Assembly (NCBI GenBank): GCA_036010905.1 | Contig: DASCMH010000005.1 | Coordinates: 62,001 to 126,000, forward strand | Direction: 5' to 3' | Source of the DNA: SMWD01 sp002729875 | GTDB lineage: Bacteria; Pseudomonadota; Gammaproteobacteria; Steroidobacterales; GCA-2729495 | Length of the DNA: 64,000 nucleotides | Shown here: piece by piece, positions 18,441-27,323 of the stretch | How positions within the stretch are numbered: position 1 is the stretch's first letter | Layout: every line of letters begins with the position of its first letter | Position numbers and translations under genes: made by a program | Notes under the pieces: generated by a model | Database searches by the model: none | The model's input: the letters and a program-made list of their open reading frames with translations, nothing else | What the model was told of the DNA's origin: nothing

Positions 18441-19397
18441 TTAGCCAGGAAACTCAGCAATACCAGCCAGGCATCGTTTTGGTGCCGCCATTCCTGTATC
18501 GATGTTACCGATAATCTCGCCGCTTTCGACATTAACCTTAACGACAGTACCCTCCCAGATACTGCTGACGAAACAGTGCACCCCATCAGCACAAATCTCG
18601 ATGTCCGTCCAGCCATAGGTATCCAACGGATAGGTTTTAAGCACCTGACCCTGTTCATCGAGTAATTCCATGAAATCGCCACGCGTCACAAGCAAGCGAC
18701 CATCCGGCAAATACTTAACCGCGATAACCCAGACACGGTCGTACGGGTCATCGCCCGGATACTTTACGAGATCCGGCATCTGTCGATCATTGATAACGTC
18801 GTAGCGCATCAGTCGTTTACCGGTTTCTGTCGCATAGGTCACAAACTGTCCACTTGGGTGCAACGATGAATGTGTAACGCCTTTAAAATGAGTAAACTCC
18901 GGCGCCGTTTCACACTCAAAGATATTCTTGAGATTCCAGTCGGTATCGTACTTATAGATGAAACCAAAACCGAGCACCCCCTCGCCGGGTATAACCGGAA
19001 ACTTTATCGATGTACGGGCTGCCATGCCTTCCGTAGGTTTTGATCTAGCCTTCATATGTTCACCGAGAAATGCATTCCCGGATGCATCAAAACTTGCACT
19101 CCGGTAGCAACGCGGCAAAAACTTAGCCGATAGCGGCAACTGGGTCCCGGTTTTTGGATCGACGTGAATAACGCTTAAATCGTTAAAAGCCCACAACAAA
19201 CCATTACCGTCAAATTCGAGTCCGCCGACAAGATGTTTGCCGCCGTCTGTCCATAGCTCTCCCTTGAAATTCAGGTCACTATCGTATTGGACGATCCGAC
19301 CATCACCCGCATGGTCATCATCCGTATCATTCAGATCTGTCAGACCCAGAAGGACATCGCCGGGGGCGAATGGTTTCATGGTCGATTTCTTAGACAC
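18441..19397 (-). CDS. Beta-propeller (NHL/SMP-30-like) protein, last gene of a five-gene operon
   Basis: A 318-residue protein with repeated short strands typical of a propeller: GRIVQYDSDLNFKGEL, HLVGGLEFDGNGLLWAFND, GNAFLGEH and RLLVTRGDFMELLDEQGQV. It ends with a blade on ECADGVHCFVSSIWEGTVVKV. There is no signal peptide, so it is probably cytoplasmic. Asp-rich turns (NDTDDDHAGDG) could bind Ca2+ or another metal. It follows the CbiX-like gene by 67 bases on the same strand. Exact function is unknown; binding or sensing of the operon's substrate is one possibility. Confidence 0.7.
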   Translation of the reverse strand: MSKKSTMKPFAPGDVLLGLTDLNDTDDDHAGDGRIVQYDSDLNFKGELWTDGGKHLVGGLEFDGNGLLWAFNDLSVIHVDPKTGTQLPLSAKFLPRCYRSASFDASGNAFLGEHMKARSKPTEGMAARTSIKFPVIPGEGVLGFGFIYKYDTDWNLKNIFECETAPEFTHFKGVTHSSLHPSGQFVTYATETGKRLMRYDVINDRQMPDLVKYPGDDPYDRVWVIAVKYLPDGRLLVTRGDFMELLDEQGQVLKTYPLDTYGWTDIEICADGVHCFVSSIWEGTVVKVNVESGEIIGNIDTGMAAPKRCLAGIAEFPG

Positions 19398-19464
19398 TAT
19401 TATCCTCCTTTTAGCGTAACAGCCCGGGCTTTGAGACCGTCAACCATAACTGCAGAAAAGCCGA

Positions 19465-20559
19465 TCACAGCGAAGCTATTTTTTCGTCAATAACCGACCT
19501 CATCCACTGAATATACTTCGGATGTTCGGCCATGCCCTTATCAGCAAACGTGTAGTCCAGACCACGCAGATCCTGACGAATATGTGTCTGTACACCATGG
19601 CTCGCTGCCGCTATTGCAACGACGATAACATCCTGACCTGAATCTTTGGCCTTCTTAATCCAGCGTCGGATACGCTTGACGTTTGACTTGCGAATTGGCA
19701 CGAGCGCGTCATCCTGCAAATTCCAGATCTTTACGTCCGCAAACTCATTCTTCGCCTTGATACGCTCGACGTGCGCATTCAGAATGTCGAGATCGAAGAC
19801 GTTATCCTCATTGTCTTCGGGACCGTGGCCGATAATCATGACAAATTCATTGACCGGGTTCTTACTGACCTCCTTAACGTGATCATAAAGGATATCCGTA
19901 ATCAGGGGACTATCGGAAAAATCCTCAGTCATATGGAACGTGGCCCCCGACCTGACCTTCGGTACCTCGAGATAAGTCGCCTCCTCGCCAAGATCGAAGA
20001 TAAATTTCCATTGCCGCGATAGCGAGTTATATGGTGTTGTCGTGCCGTTCGGCACGACAATAATTTTTTTTGCACCTCGTTTTGTCAGGTCATCGACTGC
20101 CGATTGCAACTGCGAAGATTTCATCATCGCCATACCGAAACCAACAGCCGTCGGCATATCTGATGAAATTGGCTTCAATGCCTGGATCAGCATGCGATCG
20201 CTATTTTCCCCAACTCCATGCGACAGAACCAGAATCCCGATATCACCCTGCGTGGCCGAATCGCTCGCGTACCACTCATAGTTCGGGCCCATCGCCGACA
20301 TATTCATATTCAGTTCGCGATCCGTCAAACCCCGATAGACAGCAATCTTTGTCCGCAGGAGGGCCATCGTCTCGGCATTCATATCGTGCTTGACCTCATA
20401 ACTGACGAGACGTTTGCCATCCGGCCCCATCTCTGGAACCGCACTGTGATGATGTTGATGATGTTGATGATCCTGAGCCATGCCAGCCGGGCTGACGGCC
20501 AGCACAATCGCGAGCAAGGCCGAAACCACAAACGTGGGCTTTAATTCCTGAAGACGCAT
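19465..20559 (-). CDS. Exported two-repeat CbiX-like (chelatase-fold) protein with His-rich N-terminus
   Basis: A 364-residue protein with a signal peptide (1-29, ending AGMA) and a mature N-terminus starting QDHQHHQHHHS, a metal-binding type His cluster. The body looks like two CbiX/sirohydrochlorin-chelatase modules: the first has LVLSHGVGEN and LTKRGAKKIIVVPNG, the second MIIGHGPEDNEDN and a matching helix RRWIKKAKDSGQDVIVVAIAAASHG. Family enzymes insert Co2+, Ni2+ or Fe2+ into tetrapyrroles in the cytoplasm, so an exported version is unusual. Start ATG 20559 has AGGAGGAGGG ideally placed; a GTG 18 bases upstream would make the ribosome site part of the protein. It lies between a TetR gene and the propeller gene in an ABC exporter operon, suggesting metal or tetrapyrrole handling. 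Confidence 0.75.
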   Translation of the reverse strand: MRLQELKPTFVVSALLAIVLAVSPAGMAQDHQHHQHHHSAVPEMGPDGKRLVSYEVKHDMNAETMALLRTKIAVYRGLTDRELNMNMSAMGPNYEWYASDSATQGDIGILVLSHGVGENSDRMLIQALKPISSDMPTAVGFGMAMMKSSQLQSAVDDLTKRGAKKIIVVPNGTTTPYNSLSRQWKFIFDLGEEATYLEVPKVRSGATFHMTEDFSDSPLITDILYDHVKEVSKNPVNEFVMIIGHGPEDNEDNVFDLDILNAHVERIKAKNEFADVKIWNLQDDALVPIRKSNVKRIRRWIKKAKDSGQDVIVVAIAAASHGVQTHIRQDLRGLDYTFADKGMAEHPKYIQWMRSVIDEKIASL

Positions 20560-20584
20560 GTTCCCTCCTCCTGCCACCAGTTTA

Positions 20585-21175
20585 TTAACCGGCTGTTAAT
20601 ATTCGACCAATTGAATGCTGCAGTTCTTCGATGCAAACGTCGCTGAGTTCCTTTTCCATCGCAACGCCAACTGCCGCACGCACCATACCCGCGATCATGA
20701 CCGTGACCAAATGTAAATCCCGTCCCGTTCCTGCAAGAACTTGATCAACCGCATCCCGCAACACACGCATGGGTGACTCGTGCAGCATGGAAATCTCCTT
20801 GTCTAACTCGCCGGTATTTTGTGGAATCTCGCCGAGCATTCTGATCATTGCATTGCAGGGTCCGGCGGCTAATTCCACCTGCAACCCAATCCACGCATCG
20901 ATGCGTTCTTTCGGATCTGCAATAAGATGCTCGATTGCATTGAATTGATCAAAAAAAGGCACCATATCACGCCGGACTATCGCTACAAGGATATGGTCCT
21001 TGTTCGAGTAATAGCGATACAGTGAATTGCGGGCGAGTCCCATCGACTCCGCAATGTCCGCCATGTCGGTACCCTGATAGCCGCGAGTTGTAAACAGATC
21101 CTGTGCGGCATCCAGAATGCGTTTGCCCTGGTTGCGAATATGTTCTTCAATATTGGCAGCTGCTATTTTGGGCAT
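20585..21175 (-). CDS. TetR/AcrR family regulator
   Basis: A 196-residue repressor with the N-terminal TetR helix-turn-helix (about 12-58: IRNQGKRILDAAQDLFTTRGYQ, IAESMGLARNSLYRYYSNKDHIL) and a variable ligand-binding C-terminal domain. It is the third gene of an operon, 19 bases after the ATPase gene and 25 before the CbiX-like gene. It most likely autoregulates that operon; the promoter would lie upstream of the permease gene at 23041-23216. Confidence 0.9.
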   Translation of the reverse strand: MPKIAAANIEEHIRNQGKRILDAAQDLFTTRGYQGTDMADIAESMGLARNSLYRYYSNKDHILVAIVRRDMVPFFDQFNAIEHLIADPKERIDAWIGLQVELAAGPCNAMIRMLGEIPQNTGELDKEISMLHESPMRVLRDAVDQVLAGTGRDLHLVTVMIAGMVRAAVGVAMEKELSDVCIEELQHSIGRILTAG

Positions 21176-21194
21176 TAATCAACTTCTGTAATGT

Positions 21195-21875
21195 CTATTG
21201 TGTACGTTCGCTGAACTTGCCATCTCTGATGTCGACGACCCTGTCAGCTGCATCGAGAATTCCATGGTCATGCGTCACCATCAGTGTCGCCACGTTATGT
21301 TCGTGGCACTCCCGAACCAGCAACTCAACAATTTGTTTTCCTCTGTGGTGGTCGAGCATTGACGTTGGCTCATCGACGAGCAACAATTTTGGATTCATCA
21401 TGAATGCGCGCGCGATGCCGACACGCTGCCGCTCGCCACCCGATAACTCATTCGGCCGACGATTCAACCGATGCTCCATACCCACCTCACCGAGTAATTT
21501 CGCCGCCCGCTCCCGGTCGGCCTGGTCAGGCCGCTTGCCTCGCATATGCACGAGCAACAACAACTGATCGATGGCCGTCACCGACGACAACAGGTTTGAC
21601 TGCTGAAAAACAAAACCAATCTGCTGCTGACGGATACGTGTCAATGCAGATTGCGATACGCTGGTGATCTCCATCTCGCCAACCGAGATCTTACCGTTTG
21701 AAGGTGTCAGTAGCCCGCCACAAACCGCCAGCAAGCTCGACTTACCGGCGCCGGACGGCCCGAGAACAGCCATCAACTGCCCCGGCTGCAGATCCATGCT
21801 GACATTATCCAGCGCCTTGACCTGCTCATTACCGTCACCAAAAACCAGCGACACATTTTCAACCTTTAAACTCAT
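21195..21875 (-). CDS. ABC transporter ATP-binding protein (LolD/MacB/DevA class)
   Basis: A 226-residue ATPase. Walker A is LGPSGAGKSSLL, the Q-loop lies near FVFQQSNLL, the signature is LSGGERQRVGIARA, Walker B LLLVDEPTSMLD and the switch His is in VTHDHG. All catalytic residues are present. The class pairs with FtsX-like permeases that work on periplasmic or membrane-extracted substrates. It follows the permease gene by 28 bases. Confidence 0.93.
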   Translation of the reverse strand: MSLKVENVSLVFGDGNEQVKALDNVSMDLQPGQLMAVLGPSGAGKSSLLAVCGGLLTPSNGKISVGEMEITSVSQSALTRIRQQQIGFVFQQSNLLSSVTAIDQLLLLVHMRGKRPDQADRERAAKLLGEVGMEHRLNRRPNELSGGERQRVGIARAFMMNPKLLLVDEPTSMLDHHRGKQIVELLVRECHEHNVATLMVTHDHGILDAADRVVDIRDGKFSERTQ

Positions 21876-21903
21876 CTATTCATCCTGCAATAAATATCCG
21901 CAG

Positions 21904-23040
21904 TTATTGATCACGACCGAGCGCAATGATTGGATCAACTTTCGATACTCGCCGTATTGACATCGCTGCACCGAAAAACCCCGCCACCAGCAACATGACG
22001 ATAGAAGTTATGATGGTCTTGCTCTCAAGCATAAACGGCAACTCTGTATCCTTAACCTGCTCGTTGAACCACAAGGTGCCGAGCAAACCAATCAAAGTGC
22101 CAACTACTATTACCGTCAAAGCTTGCCCGAGGGCGTCTTTCAGAACGTAGGTGTTTGATGCGCCGAGTGCTTTGATCAATCCAATTTCTTTGGTGCGCTG
22201 GATGGTCCAGATTGAAAAGAAGGCGCCTATAACAACAGCTGAAATCACGAACAGCAGAGACTGAATCATTTGCACAGATTGAACTTCTGACTCGTAACCA
22301 ATCGATGCCGAATAAAAATTAAGACGGTCGAGGGTGGTTGTTTCAAGCTCATCGTCCAACGCTGCCGTATCGACACCTTCTTCGAGCTGCAACACGATGA
22401 TACTAACGAAATCAAAAATGATATCCGGCAATTTTTCGCCCGGCGGCGCTCCACCCGGCGGCCCATAAGTAGCTTCCTGCCACTTTCGTAGCGGTGCATA
22501 AACAATCGGTAAATGACCTATAGCACGGTGTTCATCCGTTACACCGACAACACGCAATTCAGTTAGCACGCGATCGAGCAAGATCAGATCACCGATATCG
22601 ACACCCTCTTCGAGCATCCCCCGAGAGATAATGACGCCATTCTCAACCTCACCACCATAGTTGTCACCACGATTAAGCGGCGGGGCAATAAATGAATCAT
22701 CAACAAGACCCCACAATGCGAGCTCGAGCGGCTTGTCATCCTCGGTGCGTGCATTAAATACTGTATGGCCAAGTGGCTCCATCGCCTTGACGCCATCTTG
22801 TTCAGCCCAGCCTTCCCACATATACCGCTCAATCATCGTGTTGCGGTATCCCGGATGGTCTGTGCCCTCAAAGGCAATGTGTGTGGCAGGCAATGCCATC
22901 AAGGCGGAAATATTGGCCTTGACGAGACCGGCAGACAAGCCGCTGAGCGTTATGACCAGGAAGGCCACAAGCGCTACGACGCTACCCATTAAAAGAAAAC
23001 GGCCTTTGGCGAATTTAAGGTCACGGGACGCTATAAACAT
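21904..23040 (-). CDS. FtsX/DevC-like ABC transporter permease
   Basis: A 378-residue permease with one N-terminal membrane helix (LLMGSVVALVAFLVITLSGL), a periplasmic domain of about 200 residues, and three C-terminal helices. The layout is that of MacB/FtsX/DevC. The segment SIWTIQRTKEIGLIKALGAS is the conserved coupling-helix region of this family. It is the first gene of the operon and starts with ATG at 23040. No HlyD-like adaptor or TolC-like channel is encoded beside it, so it may act as a mechanotransmitter or exporter within the inner membrane only. Confidence 0.9.
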   Translation of the reverse strand: MFIASRDLKFAKGRFLLMGSVVALVAFLVITLSGLSAGLVKANISALMALPATHIAFEGTDHPGYRNTMIERYMWEGWAEQDGVKAMEPLGHTVFNARTEDDKPLELALWGLVDDSFIAPPLNRGDNYGGEVENGVIISRGMLEEGVDIGDLILLDRVLTELRVVGVTDEHRAIGHLPIVYAPLRKWQEATYGPPGGAPPGEKLPDIIFDFVSIIVLQLEEGVDTAALDDELETTTLDRLNFYSASIGYESEVQSVQMIQSLLFVISAVVIGAFFSIWTIQRTKEIGLIKALGASNTYVLKDALGQALTVIVVGTLIGLLGTLWFNEQVKDTELPFMLESKTIITSIVMLLVAGFFGAAMSIRRVSKVDPIIALGRDQ

Positions 23041-23053
23041 ACTTTATCTCTTG

Positions 23054-23138
23054 CCGACTAGCTGTCGATATGCTGCAACCTGAATGGATATGCCGTCAAC
23101 ATCACTCATAAATTTACCGGAATACAACCACTAGTCGG
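23054..23138. promoter_or_regulatory. Separated 8-bp inverted repeats in the divergent ABC-operon/hydrolase promoter region
   Basis: CCGACTAG (23054-23061) and its exact reverse complement CTAGTCGG (23131-23138) flank 69 bases between the divergent permease and hydrolase genes. They could be two sites for the operon's TetR protein. Eight bases can recur by chance, so this is tentative. Confidence 0.35.
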
Positions 23139-23216
23139 ATGCACCCCGGCCACACCGACATTGATTGTCCCGCTTTCACACGGGCAAAATAGCCGCTCCC
23201 CAATTGAGGAGATGAC

Positions 23217-24209
23217 ATGAAGTTACTGCGCATCCTCGGCTACTCATTCGCAAGTCTTGTGGTTATAGCCATAATCTGCACTGGCATTGCCCTGTGGACG
23301 TACCGTGATATTCCGGCAGAACAACTCGAAGCGCAATACGCAAACCGGGCTTCGCGCTTCATCAATATTGACGGGACCAGGATTCATTATCGGGATGAAG
23401 GCACAGGTCCGGCTGTACTACTACTGCACGCCAACTTCAGTAATCTGATCGGCTGGGATCCGTGGGTCGATGCATTGCAGGACAGTTACCGCGTGGTGCG
23501 CATGGACTTCACCAGCCACGGTCTGACCGGTCCTGATCCAACCGGCAACTACAGCCAGCAACGTACCCTCGAACTGACCGAGAAGTTCATCGACGCAATG
23601 AACCTCGGGAAATTCTCAATCGCCGGCACTTCGATGGGAGGTACGATGGCAATCCATTTTGCAAACAAATATCCGCAGCGAATCGACAACCTGATCCTGT
23701 TGAGCCCGGGTTCGCTCGAAGGTAAAGAACAAACCGAAGGCGGTCGCGGCCAGATGCCCGATGCAGCTTACCTGCTCAAGTACATCATGCCGCGCGCGCT
23801 GCCGAAGTTCATGCTCGAATCCGGCTTCGGGGACCAGGAAAAATTGACGGATGAACTTATTGATCGCTGGTACGATATGTGGATGCGCGAAGGACAGCGC
23901 GAGGCTCAGCTCGATCGCCTGAAACAGTATAAAGCGGGTGACATCGAGGCGATCATTCGTGCGCTGAAGCCTCGCACTCTGTTGCTCTGGGGTGAAGCAA
24001 ACACCAGGGCCGACTTCGAACAGGCCGGCCAATTCCAGGCACTGCTGCAAAATGTCGAGTCGCTGAAATTTATCTCGTACCCCGGGGTCGGTCACATGGC
24101 CGTGCAGGAAGCCGGCGAGGAAACCGGTCGCGACGTAAGAATATTTCTCGATCAGGGCCGGCAAGCGGCTCAACCAGCCAGCAGCCCCCCGCTGCAGGAA
24201 CGGCTGTAA
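23217..24209 (+). CDS. Alpha/beta hydrolase, membrane-anchored
   Basis: A 330-residue alpha/beta hydrolase with an N-terminal hydrophobic helix (about 8-28). It has the HG-loop variant LLLHANFSN, nucleophile elbow AGTSMGGT (Ser near 140), an acid in the LLWGEANTRADF region and C-terminal His in GVGHMAVQE. GAGGAG precedes the ATG. It diverges from the ABC/TetR/CbiX-like operon and could share its control. It resembles the hydrolase at 9405 in layout but is clearly a different branch. Substrate unknown. Confidence 0.85.
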   Translation: MKLLRILGYSFASLVVIAIICTGIALWTYRDIPAEQLEAQYANRASRFINIDGTRIHYRDEGTGPAVLLLHANFSNLIGWDPWVDALQDSYRVVRMDFTSHGLTGPDPTGNYSQQRTLELTEKFIDAMNLGKFSIAGTSMGGTMAIHFANKYPQRIDNLILLSPGSLEGKEQTEGGRGQMPDAAYLLKYIMPRALPKFMLESGFGDQEKLTDELIDRWYDMWMREGQREAQLDRLKQYKAGDIEAIIRALKPRTLLLWGEANTRADFEQAGQFQALLQNVESLKFISYPGVGHMAVQEAGEETGRDVRIFLDQGRQAAQPASSPPLQERL

Positions 24210-24233
24210 CCCGGATTTGCACGAATCCGGGTT
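24208..24233. terminator. Perfect hairpin overlapping the hydrolase stop codon
   Basis: AACCCGGATT (24208-24217) and AATCCGGGTT (24224-24233) form a perfect 10-bp stem with a six-base loop, starting inside the TAA stop. It lies between convergent genes and probably ends transcription of the hydrolase or protects its 3' end. The T-run comes only some 20 bases later, so classic intrinsic termination is uncertain. Confidence 0.55.
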
Positions 24234-24299
24234 GACTTACGGTCATAACCATAAATTTTTTTACGCATGGTTACAGCAAAGAATGACCTGACCGGTGCT

Positions 24300-24938
24300 C
24301 TAACTACCGACAGCAACATCTACTATCGCTTCGATCTCCGCCATCATTGCATCCCAGCCCTGTTTCTTTTCCAGGTTTGTGCCCATGTACCATGGCGCCT
24401 TCACGGCACGGATGGCCAGAAAACTGGCTGCCCCCATCAACACCCGCATCAGGTCACTGTGTTTACGGATCACCGGGTGATGCTCAAAAATTTCCCGATG
24501 TTCCTGACCCAGTTGTTGTCGTATTTCGTTCAGCGCCGCAGAAATCGGCGTTGGATTCATGAACTGCTCGGCAAGAATCTCCACCCGCAGCGGATCTTCA
24601 CGCAAGGCGTTTGCATGGTGCAGGATCATCCGCTTGAGTAATGTGGGTATTTCCTGCGGTGCCAGGTTGGCGGGTACATTGTGAAATTCAGACAGATCGG
24701 GCCAGATATTGTTTTTCTCGCCCCAGGCTGCAACGAGTCCGGGCAAGCCGCCAAAGTACCGGTAGAGCAGCGCCTTACCGATACCCGCCTGATTGATAAC
24801 CTCGTTCACCCCGACATTGCGTAACCCGCTGCGCTGCACCACGCTGCCGAATGCATCAATCAACAAAGCCTCGGTAGCCTCCCGTTTAAGCCGGCCCTTA
24901 CCTTTGGCATTGTTTTTTGTTGTGGCCTCTTGCCGCAT
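24300..24938 (-). CDS. TetR/AcrR family regulator
   Basis: A 212-residue repressor with an N-terminal DNA-binding domain containing NEVINQAGIGKALLYRYFGGL, preceded by a Lys-rich leader. The C-terminal half is a ligand-binding domain of unknown specificity. It diverges from the ABC-2 exporter operon at 25104, and a TetR-type palindrome lies in that operon's promoter, so it is the likely repressor of the exporter. Confidence 0.9.
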   Translation of the reverse strand: MRQEATTKNNAKGKGRLKREATEALLIDAFGSVVQRSGLRNVGVNEVINQAGIGKALLYRYFGGLPGLVAAWGEKNNIWPDLSEFHNVPANLAPQEIPTLLKRMILHHANALREDPLRVEILAEQFMNPTPISAALNEIRQQLGQEHREIFEHHPVIRKHSDLMRVLMGAASFLAIRAVKAPWYMGTNLEKKQGWDAMMAEIEAIVDVAVGS

Positions 24939-24962
24939 CGGAGTAACCCAAATCGAAAGTTG

Positions 24963-25009
24963 TTGACCTGTGTCAAACCCCTAGTATATATTTTGTGACC
25001 AGTCGGTCA
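24963..25009 (+). promoter_or_regulatory. Promoter and TetR-type operator of the ABC-2 exporter operon
   Basis: TTGACC (24963-24968) and TATATT (24987-24992, 18 bp spacer; or TATATA at 24985, 16 bp) form a good sigma-70 promoter. Directly after it lies the palindrome TGACC-AGTC-GGTCA (24996-25009), of the form many TetR/AcrR proteins bind, covering the expected transcription start. Repression by the divergent TetR protein is the natural reading. Confidence 0.7.
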
Positions 25010-25103
25010 ATTTTATCTTTGCATAATAATAGTATCAGCTGACTATGCTACCAAATATAAATGTCAGGCTCAGGCCTGAGCTTGTCAATCAGGAGTAATA
25101 ACT

Positions 25104-25826
25104 GTGCTAGAAGCCACCAACCTGAAAAAAACCTTTGGCGATCATGATGCCCTGAAAGGTCTGGACCTGAAGGTCAACCCCGGCGATATTTACTGCCTGC
25201 TGGGCGCAAACGGAGCCGGCAAAACGACCACCATCAACCTGTTCCTCAACTTTATCCACCCGACAGCAGGCAAAGCTGAAGTCTGCGGCATCGATGTCAC
25301 CGAACAACCACTTGAGACCAAAAAACTACTCGCTTATATCCCTGAGCAGGTCATGCTCTATGGCAACCTCAGTGCGCTGGAAAATCTGCGCTATTTTGCG
25401 CAGCTTGGTGGCCACGATTATACCGAAACCGAGTACCAGGCATTTCTCGATCATTGCGGACTACAAAGCGGAGCCTACAGCCAGCGCGTGCATCAGTTCT
25501 CAAAAGGCATGCGCCAGAAAGTTGGCGTTGCAATTGCACTGGCCAAACAGGCGAAAGCTCTGCTGCTTGACGAACCAACCTCAGGCCTTGACCCGAAAGC
25601 CAGTAATGAATTTTCGGCGCTGCTGATGCAACTAAAAGGTGATGATGCGTCGATTCTGATGGCCACTCATGACCTGTTCAGGGCCAAAGAAACCGGTACC
25701 CGCATCGGTATCATGCGCGAAGGCCGAATGATGCAGGAACTGGGTACTGATGATGTATCTCATGCCGATATCGAACGAATTTATCTCGAACATATGCACG
25801 GCGATTCCAGTAAATATGCTGCCTGA
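25104..25826 (+). CDS. ABC-2 type exporter, ATP-binding protein
   Basis: A 240-residue ATPase. Walker A is LGANGAGKTTTI, the signature HQFSKGMRQKVGVA, Walker B LLLDEPTSGLD and the switch His MATHD. This set is typical of NatA/CcmA-like ATPases that drive ABC-2 permeases. It starts with GTG 25104, eight bases after AGGAG. It is the first gene of an operon with two large permeases, which are separated from it by 54 bases and then by a one-base overlap. Confidence 0.93.
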   Translation: MLEATNLKKTFGDHDALKGLDLKVNPGDIYCLLGANGAGKTTTINLFLNFIHPTAGKAEVCGIDVTEQPLETKKLLAYIPEQVMLYGNLSALENLRYFAQLGGHDYTETEYQAFLDHCGLQSGAYSQRVHQFSKGMRQKVGVAIALAKQAKALLLDEPTSGLDPKASNEFSALLMQLKGDDASILMATHDLFRAKETGTRIGIMREGRMMQELGTDDVSHADIERIYLEHMHGDSSKYAA

Positions 25827-25880
25827 TCGCTGCGATTCAAGACACCTGTACCTGGCCAGGGCCAAGAAGAGGAAATTAAC

Positions 25881-27323
25881 ATGATTATTTCGATTGCACG
25901 CAAGGAGTTTGCCGAAATCGTGCGTGATGGTCGCTTCAAATGGACCGCTGCTATCATGGTGCTGCTGTTGCTCACCGCCATGATGGCGGGCTATCAGAAA
26001 TACACCACTGCCGTACGCATTCAACATGCCGCCCAGGCAGGTACGAATCAGCAATGGCTGGATCAGGGCGACAAAAACCCTCACTCAGCCGCACATTACG
26101 GCAACTATGCGTTCAAACCTGCCGGACCACTCTCATACTTTGACAACGGCATCAGTAACTACACCGGCACAGCCGTGTTCATGGAGGCTCACAAGCAGAA
26201 TTTTGCAATCGGCCGACCGGCATCGGACCAGAGTGCGATAGCCCGCTTCGGTGATCTGTCCGGGGCCAATATCCTGCAGTTATTACTCCCTTTGCTGATT
26301 ATTTTTCTCGGCTTTACCTCTTTTTCGGGTGAACGAGAAAGCGGCACACTAAGGCAGGTCCTGAGCATGGGCGTCACCAACCGACAGCTTTTATGGGGCA
26401 AGGCACTTGGTGTCGGCAGCGCGGTCCTAATCGTTGTCCTGCCATGCATCCTGGTCGGAGCACTTGCGCTGTCGATGGCCCAGTCGGTCGATCATGCTGA
26501 AGACATGGTCACCAGGGTGATGACACTGTCGATTGCCTACCTGATGTATGCAGGGATATTTCTGTTCCTGACGCTCGCCGTGTCGGCACTGACCAGGCAC
26601 GCAAGAACGACGCTCATGGTACTGGTGGGCTTCTGGGCTTTCACGGGCTTTCTGATGCCAAAGACCGCCAGCGAAATCTCAAAATTTATCGAACCAACCC
26701 CGGCCTTTGGTAAGTGGATGGCCGACATGCGTGCACACCAGTTGCGCGGTTTCGACGGTGTGCCGCCGTTTGCAAAGTTTGCCCGTTACACGAAAGAATT
26801 ATTCAAGGAGTATGGTGTTAGCAGTGTCGGTGAACTGCCAATGTACTTCGTCGCCGTGCGCCTGCAAAAGCTTGAAGAATATGACTACCCGGTATTCGAC
26901 CAGCACTACGGCATGATTCGTGAAGCCTATACCTCACAACGAAAAGTGCAGGACCAGCTGGGGATTCTCGCGCCAACACTGCCGCTGCGTTCAATATCGA
27001 TGGCAATATCCGGAACCGATCTGATCCAGCACGTTAAATTCATGACAGATGCAGAAACTTACCGGCGAAATATGGTCGTCAAGATGAATGACTATCTATC
27101 CAGGGCATCCGTGCACCTGAATACTACATATAGCTCAAGTAATTACATGCGCGCCGATGAAGAAGTCTTTGCCATTGTGCCACCGTTCGAGTTCGAACCG
27201 CCCAACCTGAATACAATGCTGACTGAGCATCGCAGTAACTTTATTTTGCTGTTTCTCTGGCTTGCCGCCAGCATCGGCCTGGCTGTATTTGCCGCCAACC
27301 GAATCAGCCTGGAGAGGAACTGA
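25881..27323 (+). CDS. ABC-2 type permease with large extracytoplasmic domain (first of two)
   Basis: A 480-residue permease. One N-terminal helix (about 20-40) is followed by an extracytoplasmic stretch, then a block of five helices (about 130-270) containing the conserved FTSFSGERESGTLRQVLSMGVTN segment. A second long soluble region and a last helix near the C-terminus follow. This is the layout of permeases paired with DUF3526-type partners. GAGGAAA precedes the ATG. Its stop overlaps the next start (TGATG). Substrate unknown; relatives are often annotated near copper-enzyme maturation systems, but nothing here shows that. Confidence 0.85.
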   Translation: MIISIARKEFAEIVRDGRFKWTAAIMVLLLLTAMMAGYQKYTTAVRIQHAAQAGTNQQWLDQGDKNPHSAAHYGNYAFKPAGPLSYFDNGISNYTGTAVFMEAHKQNFAIGRPASDQSAIARFGDLSGANILQLLLPLLIIFLGFTSFSGERESGTLRQVLSMGVTNRQLLWGKALGVGSAVLIVVLPCILVGALALSMAQSVDHAEDMVTRVMTLSIAYLMYAGIFLFLTLAVSALTRHARTTLMVLVGFWAFTGFLMPKTASEISKFIEPTPAFGKWMADMRAHQLRGFDGVPPFAKFARYTKELFKEYGVSSVGELPMYFVAVRLQKLEEYDYPVFDQHYGMIREAYTSQRKVQDQLGILAPTLPLRSISMAISGTDLIQHVKFMTDAETYRRNMVVKMNDYLSRASVHLNTTYSSSNYMRADEEVFAIVPPFEFEPPNLNTMLTEHRSNFILLFLWLAASIGLAVFAANRISLERN

